A DNA stretch of 64,000 nucleotides from Planctomycetota bacterium (GCA_028280485.1 JANQLS010000082.1:1-64000), one strand, 5' to 3'; numbered from the stretch's first letter, positions 36,563 through 46,029 are shown. The notes: a model not told the origin generated them from the letters alone. Numbers and translations: made by a program.

Positions 36563-37180
36563 ATGCAGTCTTGGGAAGCCATCGCCGAATACCTCGAAGA
36601 ACAGCGAGAAATTAAAATCAGCGAGAGAAAGACTCTCTCACTCGTTCAAATGGTTTCTTCGATTCTTTTGTTTTTATTAAAAGTATTTTTTTTCGCCGCC
36701 ATATTGGAAATAGTAATTAGGGCTTTAGCTTTCAATACGATCAGTTGGAGTCTTTCCTTCACGACCTGCGCCTTGATTACTTTTGTAATATTCGCAGCTT
36801 TGTTTTATCTGCACACTCGCTTATATCCCTCGGAGGGCCCGTATATGCACCAGACCTCCGAGAGTCCCTTAGCAATACTTGGAAGTGTCGTTCGAGCCCT
36901 TTCATTCGCAGTCCCCATCCTCCTTAGATCGGGTCTCCACAAATGGAAAACTGTCTCAAATTACCGGGAAGCTGATTTTGAGTCTAGCGCTCGAGTCTTG
37001 GATTATCTAAAAGATTTAGATAGAGGCCTTCCCGCGGAAGAACTCAAAGAAGAACTTCCCTTCTTAGACATCGATGGATTGCTCCCCGACCTCCTCTTAG
37101 TGGAAGGCTTCCTCTTTATTCACGACACCGACCGTTTGTCACTCACGGATAGTTTTAAGGTGAAACTAAGGGAGCTATAA
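36563..37180 (+). CDS. Hypothetical membrane protein, 205 aa
   Basis: I do not recognise this protein. A charged N-terminal helix (1-25) is followed by two hydrophobic segments at about 30-55 and 62-84. A cytoplasmic or periplasmic tail of about 120 residues ends with an acidic helical region (DYLKDLDRGLPAEELKEELP). The C-terminal part has short helix-turn patterns like a winged-helix or repeat fold, but no motif is convincing. The ATG is preceded by GGAG supplied by the end of the repeat element. A hairpin separates it from dps, which is transcribed toward it. No function is assigned. Confidence 0.65.
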   Translation: MQSWEAIAEYLEEQREIKISERKTLSLVQMVSSILLFLLKVFFFAAILEIVIRALAFNTISWSLSFTTCALITFVIFAALFYLHTRLYPSEGPYMHQTSESPLAILGSVVRALSFAVPILLRSGLHKWKTVSNYREADFESSARVLDYLKDLDRGLPAEELKEELPFLDIDGLLPDLLLVEGFLFIHDTDRLSLTDSFKVKLREL

Positions 37181-37181
37181 A

Positions 37182-37218
37182 TAGGCAGAGTATGACTTAA
37201 GAGTTCACACTCTGCCTA
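37182..37218. terminator. Hairpin between convergent genes
   Basis: TAGGCAGAGT (37182-37191) pairs perfectly with ACTCTGCCTA (37209-37218) across a 17-nt loop. It lies between the stop of the 36563 gene and the stop of dps, so it probably ends both transcripts. Confidence 0.65.
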
Positions 37219-37227
37219 GGGGAAGGA

Positions 37228-37671
37228 TCAATCTTCCAAATGACTCCTTAACATCCAAGCGGCCTTCTGTTGAATATCGATTCGCCGCACTCCCAAATCG
37301 GCCGTCGCACTATCCTCAACCTCTTCCGCTGCCTGAATTACAGCAGTCGAAGTTTGATGAACAACTTCAAGGTCCGAAATGAGTTGTTGAATCATTTCTG
37401 TCGATTTAGGGACTTTCGATTCTTCCTGAATTGAAGCCAACTCATAAAATTGCTTAAAACTTCCCGGAGCGATTCCTCCTAATGAGCGAATGCGTTCTGC
37501 AATTTCATCAATAGCTTCACTGAGCTCCGAATATTGGTTCTCAAACAAGGTATGTAACGAGGTAAACATGGGGCCCGTCACATTCCAGTGATAATTTTGT
37601 GTCTTTAAATAGAGCAAATAACTGTCGGCGAGGAGGCGCTCTAAGGCCTCGATTACATTTTTATTACTCAT
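37228..37671 (-). CDS. dps: Dps ferritin-like DNA-protection protein
   Basis: Dps forms 12-subunit shells that oxidise and store iron and can coat DNA under peroxide stress. The ferroxidase site between subunits uses NYHWNV near 26-31 with the following His, and the FENQYSELSEAIDEIAERIR helix. The length of 147 is usual for the short Dps form without a basic DNA-binding tail, so iron detoxification may be its main job. It follows katA on the same strand with a 47-bp gap, and both are probably OxyR targets. Confidence 0.92.
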   Translation of the reverse strand: MSNKNVIEALERLLADSYLLYLKTQNYHWNVTGPMFTSLHTLFENQYSELSEAIDEIAERIRSLGGIAPGSFKQFYELASIQEESKVPKSTEMIQQLISDLEVVHQTSTAVIQAAEEVEDSATADLGVRRIDIQQKAAWMLRSHLED

Positions 37672-37718
37672 GGCTTATAAAGCCCTTTCTAATTTGTTTT
37701 CTTTGAAATAGTAGAATC

Positions 37719-39170
37719 TCACGATTGAGAAAAGGTAATTCCTAATGCTTCAGCTACACCTCGAGAATATTCAGGATCAACTCGTAAAAACAGTTCGAGC
37801 TGGCGCTGGACAATCTCTTCAGGAACTCCGGTCATCGCTTCCGAAATATTTTGAAACAGTCGCTGTTTCTCATCTTCGGTGAACAAGTGAAAGAGTTGAG
37901 CTGCTTGGGAATAATCGTCGTTGCCTTCACGATGGTCATAGCGGGCTGCATCCCCCGAGAGGGCCAATGGAGGCTCAGACACAGATGAATCTTGAACCGG
38001 TCCTCCGACACTATTGGGCTCGTAAAAAGCATCAGGATCGCCGGTATCATTTTGGAAAAAACGCATGGGCCCATCTTTGTGATAGTGTTTCACCGAAGAG
38101 AGAGGACGGTTGACGGGTAGAGACTCGAAATGGGCTCCAAGTCGATAGCGATGGGCATCGGGGTAAGCAAATGAACGAGCCTGTAGCATCTTATCCGGCG
38201 AAAGTCCGATCCCCGGAACAGTGTTCGAAGGAGAAAAAGCAGCTTGCTCAATTTCAGCAAAATAGTTCTCAGGGTTCCTGTTGAGTTCCAATTCACCCAC
38301 TTCGATTAAGGGATAATCTGAGTGAGGCCAAACTTTTGTAACGTCGAAGGGATTGTAAGGAGTTGTTTCAGCCTCTTCATCTGGCATGATCTGAACAAAT
38401 AGTTTCCAACGGGGATAGTCTCCCTTATCGATGGCTCCAAACAAGGCTTCTTGATAGCTCTCACGGCTCTCTCCGATAACCTGTTTGGCTTCCTCATTGG
38501 TGTAATATCGATGTCCCTGCTCGGTTTTAAAGTGGAACTTCACCCAATACCGTTCGCCCCGTTCATTCCAAAAGCTAAAAGTATGAGAACCGTAACCGTT
38601 CATATACATCGGCGCGGTGGGTATCCCTCGATCACTAAACAGGATGGTTAATTGATGGAGACTCTCCGGTGAAAGCGACCAGAAATCCCACATTGCGGTC
38701 GGGGAACGGAGATTCGTTTTTGGATGTCTCTTTTGAGTGCGAATGAAATCGGGAAATTTCAAAGGATCCCGAATAAAGAAAACTGGGGTATTATTTCCAG
38801 TCAAATCCCAATTTCCCTCTTCGGTATAAAATTTGACTGCAAAGCCTCTTACATCGCGCTCCGCATCCGCAGCTCCAAGCTCCCCGGCGACGGTAGAAAA
38901 TCGAACGAGCACCTTGGTTTTCTTCCCGATCTCTGAAAAGATTTTTGCTTGAGTGAAAAGAGAAATATCGTGAGTAACGACAAAATGCCCATGGGCTCCC
39001 CAGCCCTTAGCATGGACGACTCTCTCCGGTATGCGCTCTCTATTTTGATGAGCGAGCTTTTCAATCAACTGCGAGTCTTGTAAAAGTAATGGCCCCCTGG
39101 GACCGGCGGATAAAGAATTCTGATTATCAGCGACAGGATGGCCTCCACTGGTTGTCAGTGAATTAGACAT
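37719..39170 (-). CDS. katA: Monofunctional heme catalase
   Basis: This small-subunit catalase splits hydrogen peroxide in the cytoplasm. The distal His53 is in RVVHAKGWGAHG, the distal Asn in GNNTPVFFIRDP, and the proximal heme Tyr in FAYPDAHRYRLG. The ATG at 39170 is chosen because GGAGA lies 7 bp before it and the protein then has 483 residues, the normal size. The 24 codons upstream (to 39242) run into the intergenic operator. dps is downstream and oxyR divergent, a classical peroxide regulon. Confidence 0.95.
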   Translation of the reverse strand: MSNSLTTSGGHPVADNQNSLSAGPRGPLLLQDSQLIEKLAHQNRERIPERVVHAKGWGAHGHFVVTHDISLFTQAKIFSEIGKKTKVLVRFSTVAGELGAADAERDVRGFAVKFYTEEGNWDLTGNNTPVFFIRDPLKFPDFIRTQKRHPKTNLRSPTAMWDFWSLSPESLHQLTILFSDRGIPTAPMYMNGYGSHTFSFWNERGERYWVKFHFKTEQGHRYYTNEEAKQVIGESRESYQEALFGAIDKGDYPRWKLFVQIMPDEEAETTPYNPFDVTKVWPHSDYPLIEVGELELNRNPENYFAEIEQAAFSPSNTVPGIGLSPDKMLQARSFAYPDAHRYRLGAHFESLPVNRPLSSVKHYHKDGPMRFFQNDTGDPDAFYEPNSVGGPVQDSSVSEPPLALSGDAARYDHREGNDDYSQAAQLFHLFTEDEKQRLFQNISEAMTGVPEEIVQRQLELFLRVDPEYSRGVAEALGITFSQS

Positions 39171-39203
39171 GTCTCGATCTCCAAGTTTTAAGTCTAAAAA
39201 TTT

Positions 39204-39244
39204 AAGTGAATAGTATCGTATAACACACTTAGAATTATTCACTT
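39204..39244. promoter_or_regulatory. Candidate OxyR operator between katA and oxyR
   Basis: AAGTGAATA (39204-39212) is repeated in exact inverted form as TATTCACTT (39236-39244). Centre-to-centre distance is 32 bp, about three helical turns, which suits a LysR-type tetramer. It sits in the 158-bp divergent region between katA and oxyR. The assignment to OxyR is by position only; the E. coli consensus is not clearly matched. Confidence 0.45.
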
Positions 39245-39328
39245 GTTAGGCTTGAGTTCCCAATCACTTGAAGTTTTATTTTTGATAACTTTTAGGAATC
39301 CAAGACGCATCTTCAAAGGAATAGCAAT

Positions 39329-40246
39329 ATGGATATCACCCTTCGACAGCTTGAATATGTAATGGCTTTAGCGAAGACAAATAATTTTAGCAGCGCGGCT
39401 CAGGACTGTTATGTCACCCAACCTGCCCTGTCGAAACAGATCCATCTATTAGAAAAAACGATCGGCATTAAACTCTTTGAGAGACAACAAAAAAAGCAGG
39501 TGGTGATCACTCCTGCAGGAGAGCAAGTTCTCCAACTTTCAAAAGAGATTATGGAGAAAGCCAGCCAAATCGAAAAGATCGGCGAAGGACATGCTGATCC
39601 CCTAAATGGCATAGTAAAACTTGGAGTCATTCCCACTATTGCTCCCTATTTCCTCCCAACTCTCCTCTCCAACCTTCGAGAGGATTATCCCGACACTCAG
39701 TTTTTTATCCAAGAAGGATTGACGGAAGAAATAGTCGCTCGGACGATAGCCGGTGATTTAGATGCTAGCCTGCTCGCGACAGAAGCCCAATTAAAGACCT
39801 TAGATTCAAAAGATATCTTCGAAGACGAATTTGTTGTTTTGATTAAAGAGAGCGACTCACTCCATCAAAAAGATGAGCTGAGTCCGAATGAACTTTTAGA
39901 CGAAGAGATTATTCTATTGACCGACGGTCACTGCTTAAAAGATCAAACTTTATCCTTATGTTCAAAAATAGGTTCCGTTGAAAACACAGACTTGAGAGCG
40001 ACGAGTTTGGCTACAATCGTTGAGCTGGTATCTTTGGGATTCGGGAAAACAATTCTTCCGAAGCTTAGCTTGAAACGAGAATTAGAAGGTAAAAAGGGCT
40101 TAAAAGTGATTCCCTTTACTCACCAAAAACCCTCGAGAACAATTGGTTTGAGTTGGAGACAAGGCTCCCCCTTCAGGCGGGCGATCCCACGGTTAGAAAA
40201 TCACATTTTAAAAAGCTTAGAGGAACTAAAGGAATCATCGTGCTGA
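39329..40246 (+). CDS. oxyR: OxyR peroxide-sensing LysR regulator
   Basis: The N-terminal winged helix (MDITLRQLEYVMALAKTNNF) is typical of LysR regulators. The sensor has the hallmark DGHCLKDQTLSLC. Cys202 and Cys211 correspond to the disulfide pair of E. coli OxyR (199 and 208). Oxidation by peroxide would switch on katA and dps. AAAGGAA lies before the ATG. Being divergent from katA across a short region containing an inverted repeat strongly supports this role. Confidence 0.95.
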   Translation: MDITLRQLEYVMALAKTNNFSSAAQDCYVTQPALSKQIHLLEKTIGIKLFERQQKKQVVITPAGEQVLQLSKEIMEKASQIEKIGEGHADPLNGIVKLGVIPTIAPYFLPTLLSNLREDYPDTQFFIQEGLTEEIVARTIAGDLDASLLATEAQLKTLDSKDIFEDEFVVLIKESDSLHQKDELSPNELLDEEIILLTDGHCLKDQTLSLCSKIGSVENTDLRATSLATIVELVSLGFGKTILPKLSLKRELEGKKGLKVIPFTHQKPSRTIGLSWRQGSPFRRAIPRLENHILKSLEELKESSC

Positions 40247-40259
40247 GTCACCATTAAGC

Positions 40260-40919
40260 TCAAGTACGAGGACGACACTTATATAAAAAATGGTAAGCCA
40301 AGTTTTTCGGCATGAGCCTTTTCCACCATTTGAATCGGTTGTAAGGACGAACGGATTCCACCACCAAGTGATTGGCTTCCAAAAGATCTCGCCATTCGTT
40401 AATCGTTCCAAACCGTTCCATCGGCTGATGGTGATCCGGCCCGTAGCCAAACCGAATCACTCTCCACAGATCCCCACTGTAGTAACTGTTAGGAAGCAAA
40501 ATCCAAACCGCCCCATCCGGTTTACAAACTCGGGCGAGTTCCTGAGCCCCAGCCTCCGGGCTTAAAAAATGTTCTAAGTTACCGAGACAAGCAACGTGAT
40601 CAAAATAGTCACTTTTAAAAGGAAGATGTTCAGCTGCCCCTAAAATTAAATGAGCTTGGGGAGCCGCAGATTTTGCTTCTTGGATGGCGACATCGGAAAT
40701 GTCTAAGCCGAAGCAGGTACATTCGGGGAGTTCTCTCAGAAGGTAGCCTCCACCACAACCCGATTCTAAAACTCGATCCCCACTTCGAGTTTGCATCCAT
40801 TGAGCCATAGCTCTGTAGAATCGATCGCGGTCTCGTAGAAAGCCTCGCTCGTGTCGTTCGTTGTAGGCTTGGCGTAATGCTTCTTCACCCGTTGCTTGAA
40901 CCCTTCGTTCCCAGACCAT
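40260..40919 (-). CDS. Class I SAM-dependent methyltransferase
   Basis: The SAM-binding strand reads VLESGCGGGYLL (about 50-61), followed by CFGLDISDVAIQEA and LPFKSDYFDHV, which is the methyltransferase 11 pattern. The substrate is not given by sequence. It is the last gene of the minus-strand envelope set (43874 to 40260), 11 bp after a WaaE-like glycosyltransferase. A role in modifying a saccharide or lipid of the envelope is plausible but not proven. A convergent oxyR ends 14 bp away. Confidence 0.85.
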   Translation of the reverse strand: MVWERRVQATGEEALRQAYNERHERGFLRDRDRFYRAMAQWMQTRSGDRVLESGCGGGYLLRELPECTCFGLDISDVAIQEAKSAAPQAHLILGAAEHLPFKSDYFDHVACLGNLEHFLSPEAGAQELARVCKPDGAVWILLPNSYYSGDLWRVIRFGYGPDHHQPMERFGTINEWRDLLEANHLVVESVRPYNRFKWWKRLMPKNLAYHFLYKCRPRT

Positions 40920-40930
40920 AGCCTTCCTTT

Positions 40931-41779
40931 TCAGCGATCCATCGGCCGAACGGCACCGTGAGTGCGAGCATGCCTTTGGTTACGTTTGAGCTCCCAAAGT
41001 TTGGCGTATTTTAAAAAGACATAAAAAGATCCGATACAAGCCAGAATGAACCCGACCTTCCCATCACGAAAACCGCGTTGAAGAAAGTACATCTTTAAAA
41101 ACTTCCAAGGCGGGTGATAGAGAATTTTCAACACGGGAGATCCCGAGCCCTTTTCCTCCATTTGCCGAGCGGCGATGGAAGTGTAGAGATCCAACTTATC
41201 GATATGGTCGGCGACTTCCGAGTAGGAATAGTGAAGGAGATCTCCCTTCAATTCTTCAGTTGAGCCCTCGACTTGTAGATGGTCGTGAGGGTCAACCCCG
41301 CCCCACTTAGCGACAGATCGTTTGACTAATCTCAATTTCCTATCTGGGTACCAGCCCCCGCCGCGAATCCATTTCCCGAGATAAAACGTCAATCGCGCCA
41401 TGGAATAACCTTCCTTTGAAGGCTCTCCATTTAAAAATAAGGTTTGAATCGATTCTTTTAACTCTTCACTGACCCGTTCATCCGCATCCAAACAGAGAGC
41501 CCAATCTTGCTGTGCTAACTCTAATGCTCGATTCTTTTGAGCGACGTGCCCTCTCCACGGCTCGACTTTCAATACGAGGTCTTGCCCTTGAGCGATAGCA
41601 TTTTGAGCGACTTCCACAGTTTTATCCGTCGTTCGATCATCGACGAGGACCACAATTTCTTGAACAAAATCGACACTTCGGATCGCTTCGGGAAGATCTT
41701 TCTCTTCGTTTCCGCAGATGATGCAACAGGAGATGGGCAACCGATGATTACTCAAGGGATTCTCCTGTACCAGGCTCAT
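40931..41779 (-). CDS. WaaE/KdtX-like family 2 glycosyltransferase
   Basis: This GT-A glycosyltransferase resembles the lipopolysaccharide core beta-glucosyltransferases. Motifs include ISCCIICGNEEKDLPEAI at the N-terminus, VLVDDRTTDKT, then CLDADERVSEEL as the DxD site and GGWYPDRKLRLV. The C-terminal helix ends in GFILACIGSFYVFLKYA, suggesting membrane attachment. An in-frame TTG at 41830 would extend it 17 codons deep into mqnA; I prefer the ATG at 41779, which still overlaps mqnA by 32 bp. The region has a local CATTTGAAATGGGC tandem repeat. Confidence 0.85.
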   Translation of the reverse strand: MSLVQENPLSNHRLPISCCIICGNEEKDLPEAIRSVDFVQEIVVLVDDRTTDKTVEVAQNAIAQGQDLVLKVEPWRGHVAQKNRALELAQQDWALCLDADERVSEELKESIQTLFLNGEPSKEGYSMARLTFYLGKWIRGGGWYPDRKLRLVKRSVAKWGGVDPHDHLQVEGSTEELKGDLLHYSYSEVADHIDKLDLYTSIAARQMEEKGSGSPVLKILYHPPWKFLKMYFLQRGFRDGKVGFILACIGSFYVFLKYAKLWELKRNQRHARTHGAVRPMDR

Positions 41780-42785
41780 TTGAAATGGGCTCACTTGAAA
41801 TGGGCCCAGTCGAAAGAGACTGTTGTGCAAGGGAATCGTTCGAAACTGAATCGATGAACCGTAAGGGCTGTGGATCTTTTACTAAACCCGCTTCATTTAA
41901 TCGGTGAGAGAATTCCGTGAGACCCTTGATTTCGGCATCCTGAAGGCGAAAGCGAATGACGTGAGAGAGGTACCGGAGTGCCTCGTCTCGATTCATTCCG
42001 GTCGGTCTATGACTTTGGTCGACGATTCGATCAATCGCGGCAAATCCCGTTTTTGCGACCTCTTCGAGACAACGAATCAATCCCTTCGGTGGCTTTCCTC
42101 GGTACGCCCAAAAGGCGTAAACGAAGGGTAAGCCCGTCCAGCGCGTCCACTCCAGGCCTAAATCTAAAGTCGACCAACCCGATCCTGGCTTTGCCTTGAT
42201 GGCAGCATCTCCAATCAGCAATATCGCCATTGAAGATTGGGAAGGATCGATGGATTTTTCCACTTGTTCGATTCCTGACTCCACCGTCAATTTTTCGAAT
42301 TGAGGAAGACCCACATGTTTCTCACCTCGCCAGCGGGCATCGGGCTTGGAGTGAAAGAGTAACTTGGTCAACAGGACGCTCGACATCGAAGAACGATCTA
42401 GTCCCACTCGTTGAATTTCAGAGAGGGCTCCGTGATAGAAGAGCTTGATGCTCTCAACTTTCCCGTAACTTGAAATCCCTAAGCCCGGTACGATTTGGTA
42501 TTCAGTTTCAGAAGATTGAGTGAGGTACTCTGCCACCGGAATAAGGGCGACATCGAGTTCACCTTCACGAAGAAGACGAGCTAATTCGCTGGGAGGTTCA
42601 TTGAAGAGCTCGACTTCCCGCCCCGCCACCTGATCGAAGGTTTCGATGAGAGGACGAGAATTGAGGTAATCGATCCCTCCAACCTTCAAGGGTCGACCCA
42701 ATTGCTTGATGAACTCCAGCTGACTGGGAGGAACTCCATCGGGTCCTTCGGGAAGTTGGGGATGATCGATCAACTCAACATTCAT
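41748..42785 (-). CDS. mqnA: Chorismate dehydratase of the futalosine pathway
   Basis: MqnA removes water from chorismate to make 3-enolpyruvylbenzoate, the first step of the alternative (futalosine) route to menaquinone. The family start VGGIDYLNSRPL is present after an extra ~30-residue lead. DVALIPVAEYL and a later LGLEWTRWTGLPFVYAFWAY complete the periplasmic-binding-protein-like fold. The C-terminal ~25 residues are a Ser/Glu/Pro tail that overlaps the next gene. Its place within LPS genes is not functionally explained. Other mqn genes are not in the window. Confidence 0.92.
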   Translation of the reverse strand: MNVELIDHPQLPEGPDGVPPSQLEFIKQLGRPLKVGGIDYLNSRPLIETFDQVAGREVELFNEPPSELARLLREGELDVALIPVAEYLTQSSETEYQIVPGLGISSYGKVESIKLFYHGALSEIQRVGLDRSSMSSVLLTKLLFHSKPDARWRGEKHVGLPQFEKLTVESGIEQVEKSIDPSQSSMAILLIGDAAIKAKPGSGWSTLDLGLEWTRWTGLPFVYAFWAYRGKPPKGLIRCLEEVAKTGFAAIDRIVDQSHRPTGMNRDEALRYLSHVIRFRLQDAEIKGLTEFSHRLNEAGLVKDPQPLRFIDSVSNDSLAQQSLSTGPISSEPISNEPGTGESLE

Positions 42786-42899
42786 AATATTAACGTTAAA
42801 GTCTTTCCTTTGAGATGAGCGATGTGAATACAGTTCTCATGATTTAAACCGTGAATCCTTCCGAGGATTAACTCACCGAAATCGACATCGGCCCATTCT

Positions 42900-43874
42900 T
42901 TAAGATTCATTCTTCCAAAAGAGCTTATGCAGGGTGATCGCCCCTAAGCGATGCTTTCTGTAGTATTGAAAGAGTGCATGACGCTCTTCAATTTTTCTTT
43001 TTGGGGAGAGTTGAGAGTCGGCCTCAGGCTTAGAGGAAACCTGTGAGGTGTAAGATTCTTGAAAGTAAGCCCTTAAAAAGAGAGAACTAGCTCGTCTTAG
43101 CCTCCAAGCAGGAATGCGGAGTTTAAGCGCTGAGCGAAAAAGCCGCAAAAGGTTTTTAAAGTGAAAATCCTGACCCGATTCAACAATTTGGGCTTTGTCC
43201 CAGTCCAATAATAGAGCCCTTTGAGATTTTTCTGAGAATTCCGGTTTTTGGTCTCGAACGATCAGTATGTTCCTTAAATTGAGATCTGGATGGTCGATTT
43301 TTGCTTGGTGCATCGACCGAACGGCCGCTCCTGCTTCGAACAGGGCGTGCTCGTCCAAAACACCGTCTCCCGATAGGACGTCCGCCAAGGTTTGAGCCTC
43401 TTCGATATAGGGGCTCACCGACCAAGCTTGAACAGCCCCGCCGGCACCCTGCTTCAAGATCATCGCGATCATAGGCACCGTGGGAACATCAGAACGTTCC
43501 GCATGGGCACAAATTTTAATTTCGCGGTAAAACCGATCTGGGCTGAAATAACGGTTGCGGTTGATTTTTGCCATCCACCCGCCCCGCAGATACCGCTTGA
43601 TCACCCAACGCTCACCCTGAACTGAAATCACCGGATGGGGAGTTCTCCCTCCCTTGAGCCAAGCTTCCACATCATCACGTCGATCGAGCCCCTCCCAACA
43701 ATCCAAACGAGCCTCCAAAAACTTTTCGTGGTGATCCGCGAGCACCTGAAAAGCGATTTGGGAGTCCTGGGCTGAATGGGCTTGGGTATAGCCCTTTATC
43801 TCTGGAAATGGCATCGAGTTCGAAGGATGAGGATGTGAATCTTTGTCTCTCTCACAAAAATATCTTAACTCCAT
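42900..43874 (-). CDS. Kdo kinase-like (lipopolysaccharide kinase family) protein
   Basis: This is a small protein-kinase-fold enzyme of the KdkA/WaaP group, which phosphorylates sugars of the LPS inner core. The ATP Lys lies in RWVIKRYLRGG. The catalytic loop reads DHPDLNLRNIL near 190-201, where the usual HxDLNxxN is conserved apart from one residue. LLLDWDKAQ supplies the metal Asp in place of DFG. It is the first gene of the minus-strand envelope set. The ATG at 43874 is used; an ATG at 43814 (PFPEIKGYTQ) is a shorter option. Confidence 0.82.
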   Translation of the reverse strand: MELRYFCERDKDSHPHPSNSMPFPEIKGYTQAHSAQDSQIAFQVLADHHEKFLEARLDCWEGLDRRDDVEAWLKGGRTPHPVISVQGERWVIKRYLRGGWMAKINRNRYFSPDRFYREIKICAHAERSDVPTVPMIAMILKQGAGGAVQAWSVSPYIEEAQTLADVLSGDGVLDEHALFEAGAAVRSMHQAKIDHPDLNLRNILIVRDQKPEFSEKSQRALLLDWDKAQIVESGQDFHFKNLLRLFRSALKLRIPAWRLRRASSLFLRAYFQESYTSQVSSKPEADSQLSPKRKIEERHALFQYYRKHRLGAITLHKLFWKNES

Positions 43875-44075
43875 TTACTCACAAAACGGGAACAGATGAC
43901 TCACTATAGGGGAAATGAGAAAAAATTTCATCCTAACTACCTTATCGACCCTCTCTTGACGAGAGTAACAAAAAACCTGAGAATCAAGGCTGAGTAAAAT
44001 GATGATTCGCTTCCAGGTGAAATTAATATCTGAAATCCCTCATCCCCCAAAGAGAAAGGGATTCACGTCAAGTTC

Positions 44076-45230
44076 GTGAATGCCGCCATGCTAAAGACCG
44101 TTCAGACGGATTATTTACCAAGATTAAATCCCGATCCTCAGTTCGAATTCATTCGCGATGAAAAGATTGATTCGATTCTCATGGTTCGACTCTCTGCGAT
44201 GGGAGATGTTCTTCACGCCCTTCCATCCTTAGCTGCCCTTAAACAGCTCTTCCCGGCGGCAAAAATCTCTTGGCTCATCGAACCCTTAGGAGCTCAGCTC
44301 CTCGAAGGGCAACCCGATCTTGATGAGATCATTGTCTTCGATCGGAAAAAGTATAAGGGCAACTTCATGACCAGCCCCCGTAAATGGTGGCCGGCGGGGC
44401 GAGATTTCGGCGTGATGGTTTCTTCCTTAAGATCTCAAACCTTCGATCTAGCTTTAGATTTTCAGGGATTATTTAGAAGCGGCCTTCCTCCGTTCTTTTC
44501 TGGAGCTCCTCACCGTATTTCGTTTCATCCCAGTGACTGCCGCGAATTGGGAGGTTGGCTTTTTGCCAATCGTCGAGCTCGACCCGCGCCTATTGAAGGA
44601 TCAAAAATCTTTCGAAATTTACATCTGGTGCGAGAGTTAGGCTGGGAAGGGACGATCCCAACTCCGAAGGTCTGTATTCCAGATGAAGACTTGGAGTGGG
44701 CTGAAGAAATCCTTAATGAATTACCGGGGAAAGGTCCTATCGTTATCGTCCATCCGGCGGTGAGCAGCTTTGGAATTATCAAACAGTGGCCCCTTTCTCA
44801 CTATCGTGACCTGCTTCAATCTCTGGTGGATGAAGTCGATGCTCGAGTGATGATCTCCTGGGGACCCGGTGAAAAAGAGATGGCAGAAGAGATTGGAGTC
44901 GGCACGATCGCCCCACCAACGATGCGCCTCCTCAAACTGGCGGCATTGATCGCCAAGTGCGATCTATTAGTAGCCGCAGATACGGGCTGCCTTCACTTAG
45001 GGGCCAACTTACAAGTTCCTCTCTTAGGCTTATACGGGCCTAAAAGTCCCATCTACTACGGCCCTTATCCTTTAACGGGAGAAGTGGTGGCGAGTGAAGT
45101 CCCCTGTAGCCCTTGTAAACTGAGGCGTTGTGAGCACCGAATTTGCATGCCTTCAATTTTACCTCAAACGGCATTCAAAGCTGCATCGAGAGTTTTAGCT
45201 GAGACTTCCAATTCGACCAATTCAAATTAA
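44076..45230 (+). CDS. Family 9 heptosyltransferase-like glycosyltransferase
   Basis: The protein matches ADP-heptose:LPS heptosyltransferases. Signatures include SILMVRLSAMGDVLHALPSL, LALDFQGLFRSG, then VVHPAVSS-like IVIVHPAVSSFG with KQWPLSHYRDL, and AADTGCLHLGANL near the C-terminus. It would add heptose to the Kdo-lipid A core at the inner face of the membrane. A C-terminal Cys cluster (PCSPCKLRRCEHRICM) is also seen in family members. The start is a GTG at 44076; an ATG four codons on is an equal option. One bp separates it from the next gene. Confidence 0.9.
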   Translation: MNAAMLKTVQTDYLPRLNPDPQFEFIRDEKIDSILMVRLSAMGDVLHALPSLAALKQLFPAAKISWLIEPLGAQLLEGQPDLDEIIVFDRKKYKGNFMTSPRKWWPAGRDFGVMVSSLRSQTFDLALDFQGLFRSGLPPFFSGAPHRISFHPSDCRELGGWLFANRRARPAPIEGSKIFRNLHLVRELGWEGTIPTPKVCIPDEDLEWAEEILNELPGKGPIVIVHPAVSSFGIIKQWPLSHYRDLLQSLVDEVDARVMISWGPGEKEMAEEIGVGTIAPPTMRLLKLAALIAKCDLLVAADTGCLHLGANLQVPLLGLYGPKSPIYYGPYPLTGEVVASEVPCSPCKLRRCEHRICMPSILPQTAFKAASRVLAETSNSTNSN

Positions 45231-45231
45231 A

Positions 45232-46029
45232 ATGACGGACTCCAAAGAACGCGACAGAAAGAAACGTAAGAAGAAGTTTAAACGCAAGCTTCGAAATAAA
45301 GCTTTGGCGGTCTTAGGCCCACTGTGGATCAAGTTTTGGATCGGATCGGTTCGTTATCGCGTGCACACTCCCATCAATGTGCATCCCTTTCATGATAATG
45401 AAACACCTCAGATCTACGCTTTTTGGCACCAAAGGATGCTCGCGTTCGTTTTGAGCCACCGGAAAAGTGGAGTACGAATCCTCATCTCCAGTCATGGCGA
45501 CGGAGAGATGATCGCCCAAACCGTAGATAAACTGGGGCTCCAATCCGTACGAGGATCGACGACCCGAGGCGGAGTTCAGGCCTTAAAAGAACTTCTCAAA
45601 GACTTGGGAAGCGGTAAAGATTACGCGTTTACCCCCGACGGCCCTCGAGGCCCTAAACACGTCTTTCAAAAAGGCGCCATTTATTTTGCATCTAAAAGTG
45701 GCCTCCCCATCGTTTGCGCAAGCGTCAGCTACGATCGATTCTGGGAGTTGAGAACTTGGGATAATTTCATCATTCCAAAATTCAGAGCTAAGGGCGTGGT
45801 TAATATCCATCCCCCCGTCTACGTTCCCCCCAATTTATCCGATGACGAATTAGAATCCTGGCGACAAAAATTAGAGAACGACTTAAACCAGGTCACCCAA
45901 GAAGCCGATGAGAATTTTGCTGAGCTCTACGAAAAGGCCAAACCCTGGAAGTTCTTTCACCCGAAACGAGGCCCCTTTCAACCTACGAGAGTCGTTGAGC
46001 CAGAATCCGACGAAGTTTCAAAGGAATAA
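45232..46029 (+). CDS. DUF374 lysophospholipid acyltransferase-like protein
   Basis: The protein matches the DUF374 family of bacterial acyltransferases. YAFWHQRMLAF holds the first His region, SSHGDGEMIAQ and GSTTRGGVQALKELL follow, and FTPDGPRGPKHVFQKG is the most conserved block. The first 20 residues are strongly basic (KERDRKKRKKKFKRKLRN) and could bind the membrane or LPS. Family members have been linked to outer-membrane lipid modification. It is coupled to the heptosyltransferase upstream by a 1-bp gap and is followed by a strong terminator. Confidence 0.88.
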   Translation: MTDSKERDRKKRKKKFKRKLRNKALAVLGPLWIKFWIGSVRYRVHTPINVHPFHDNETPQIYAFWHQRMLAFVLSHRKSGVRILISSHGDGEMIAQTVDKLGLQSVRGSTTRGGVQALKELLKDLGSGKDYAFTPDGPRGPKHVFQKGAIYFASKSGLPIVCASVSYDRFWELRTWDNFIIPKFRAKGVVNIHPPVYVPPNLSDDELESWRQKLENDLNQVTQEADENFAELYEKAKPWKFFHPKRGPFQPTRVVEPESDEVSKE

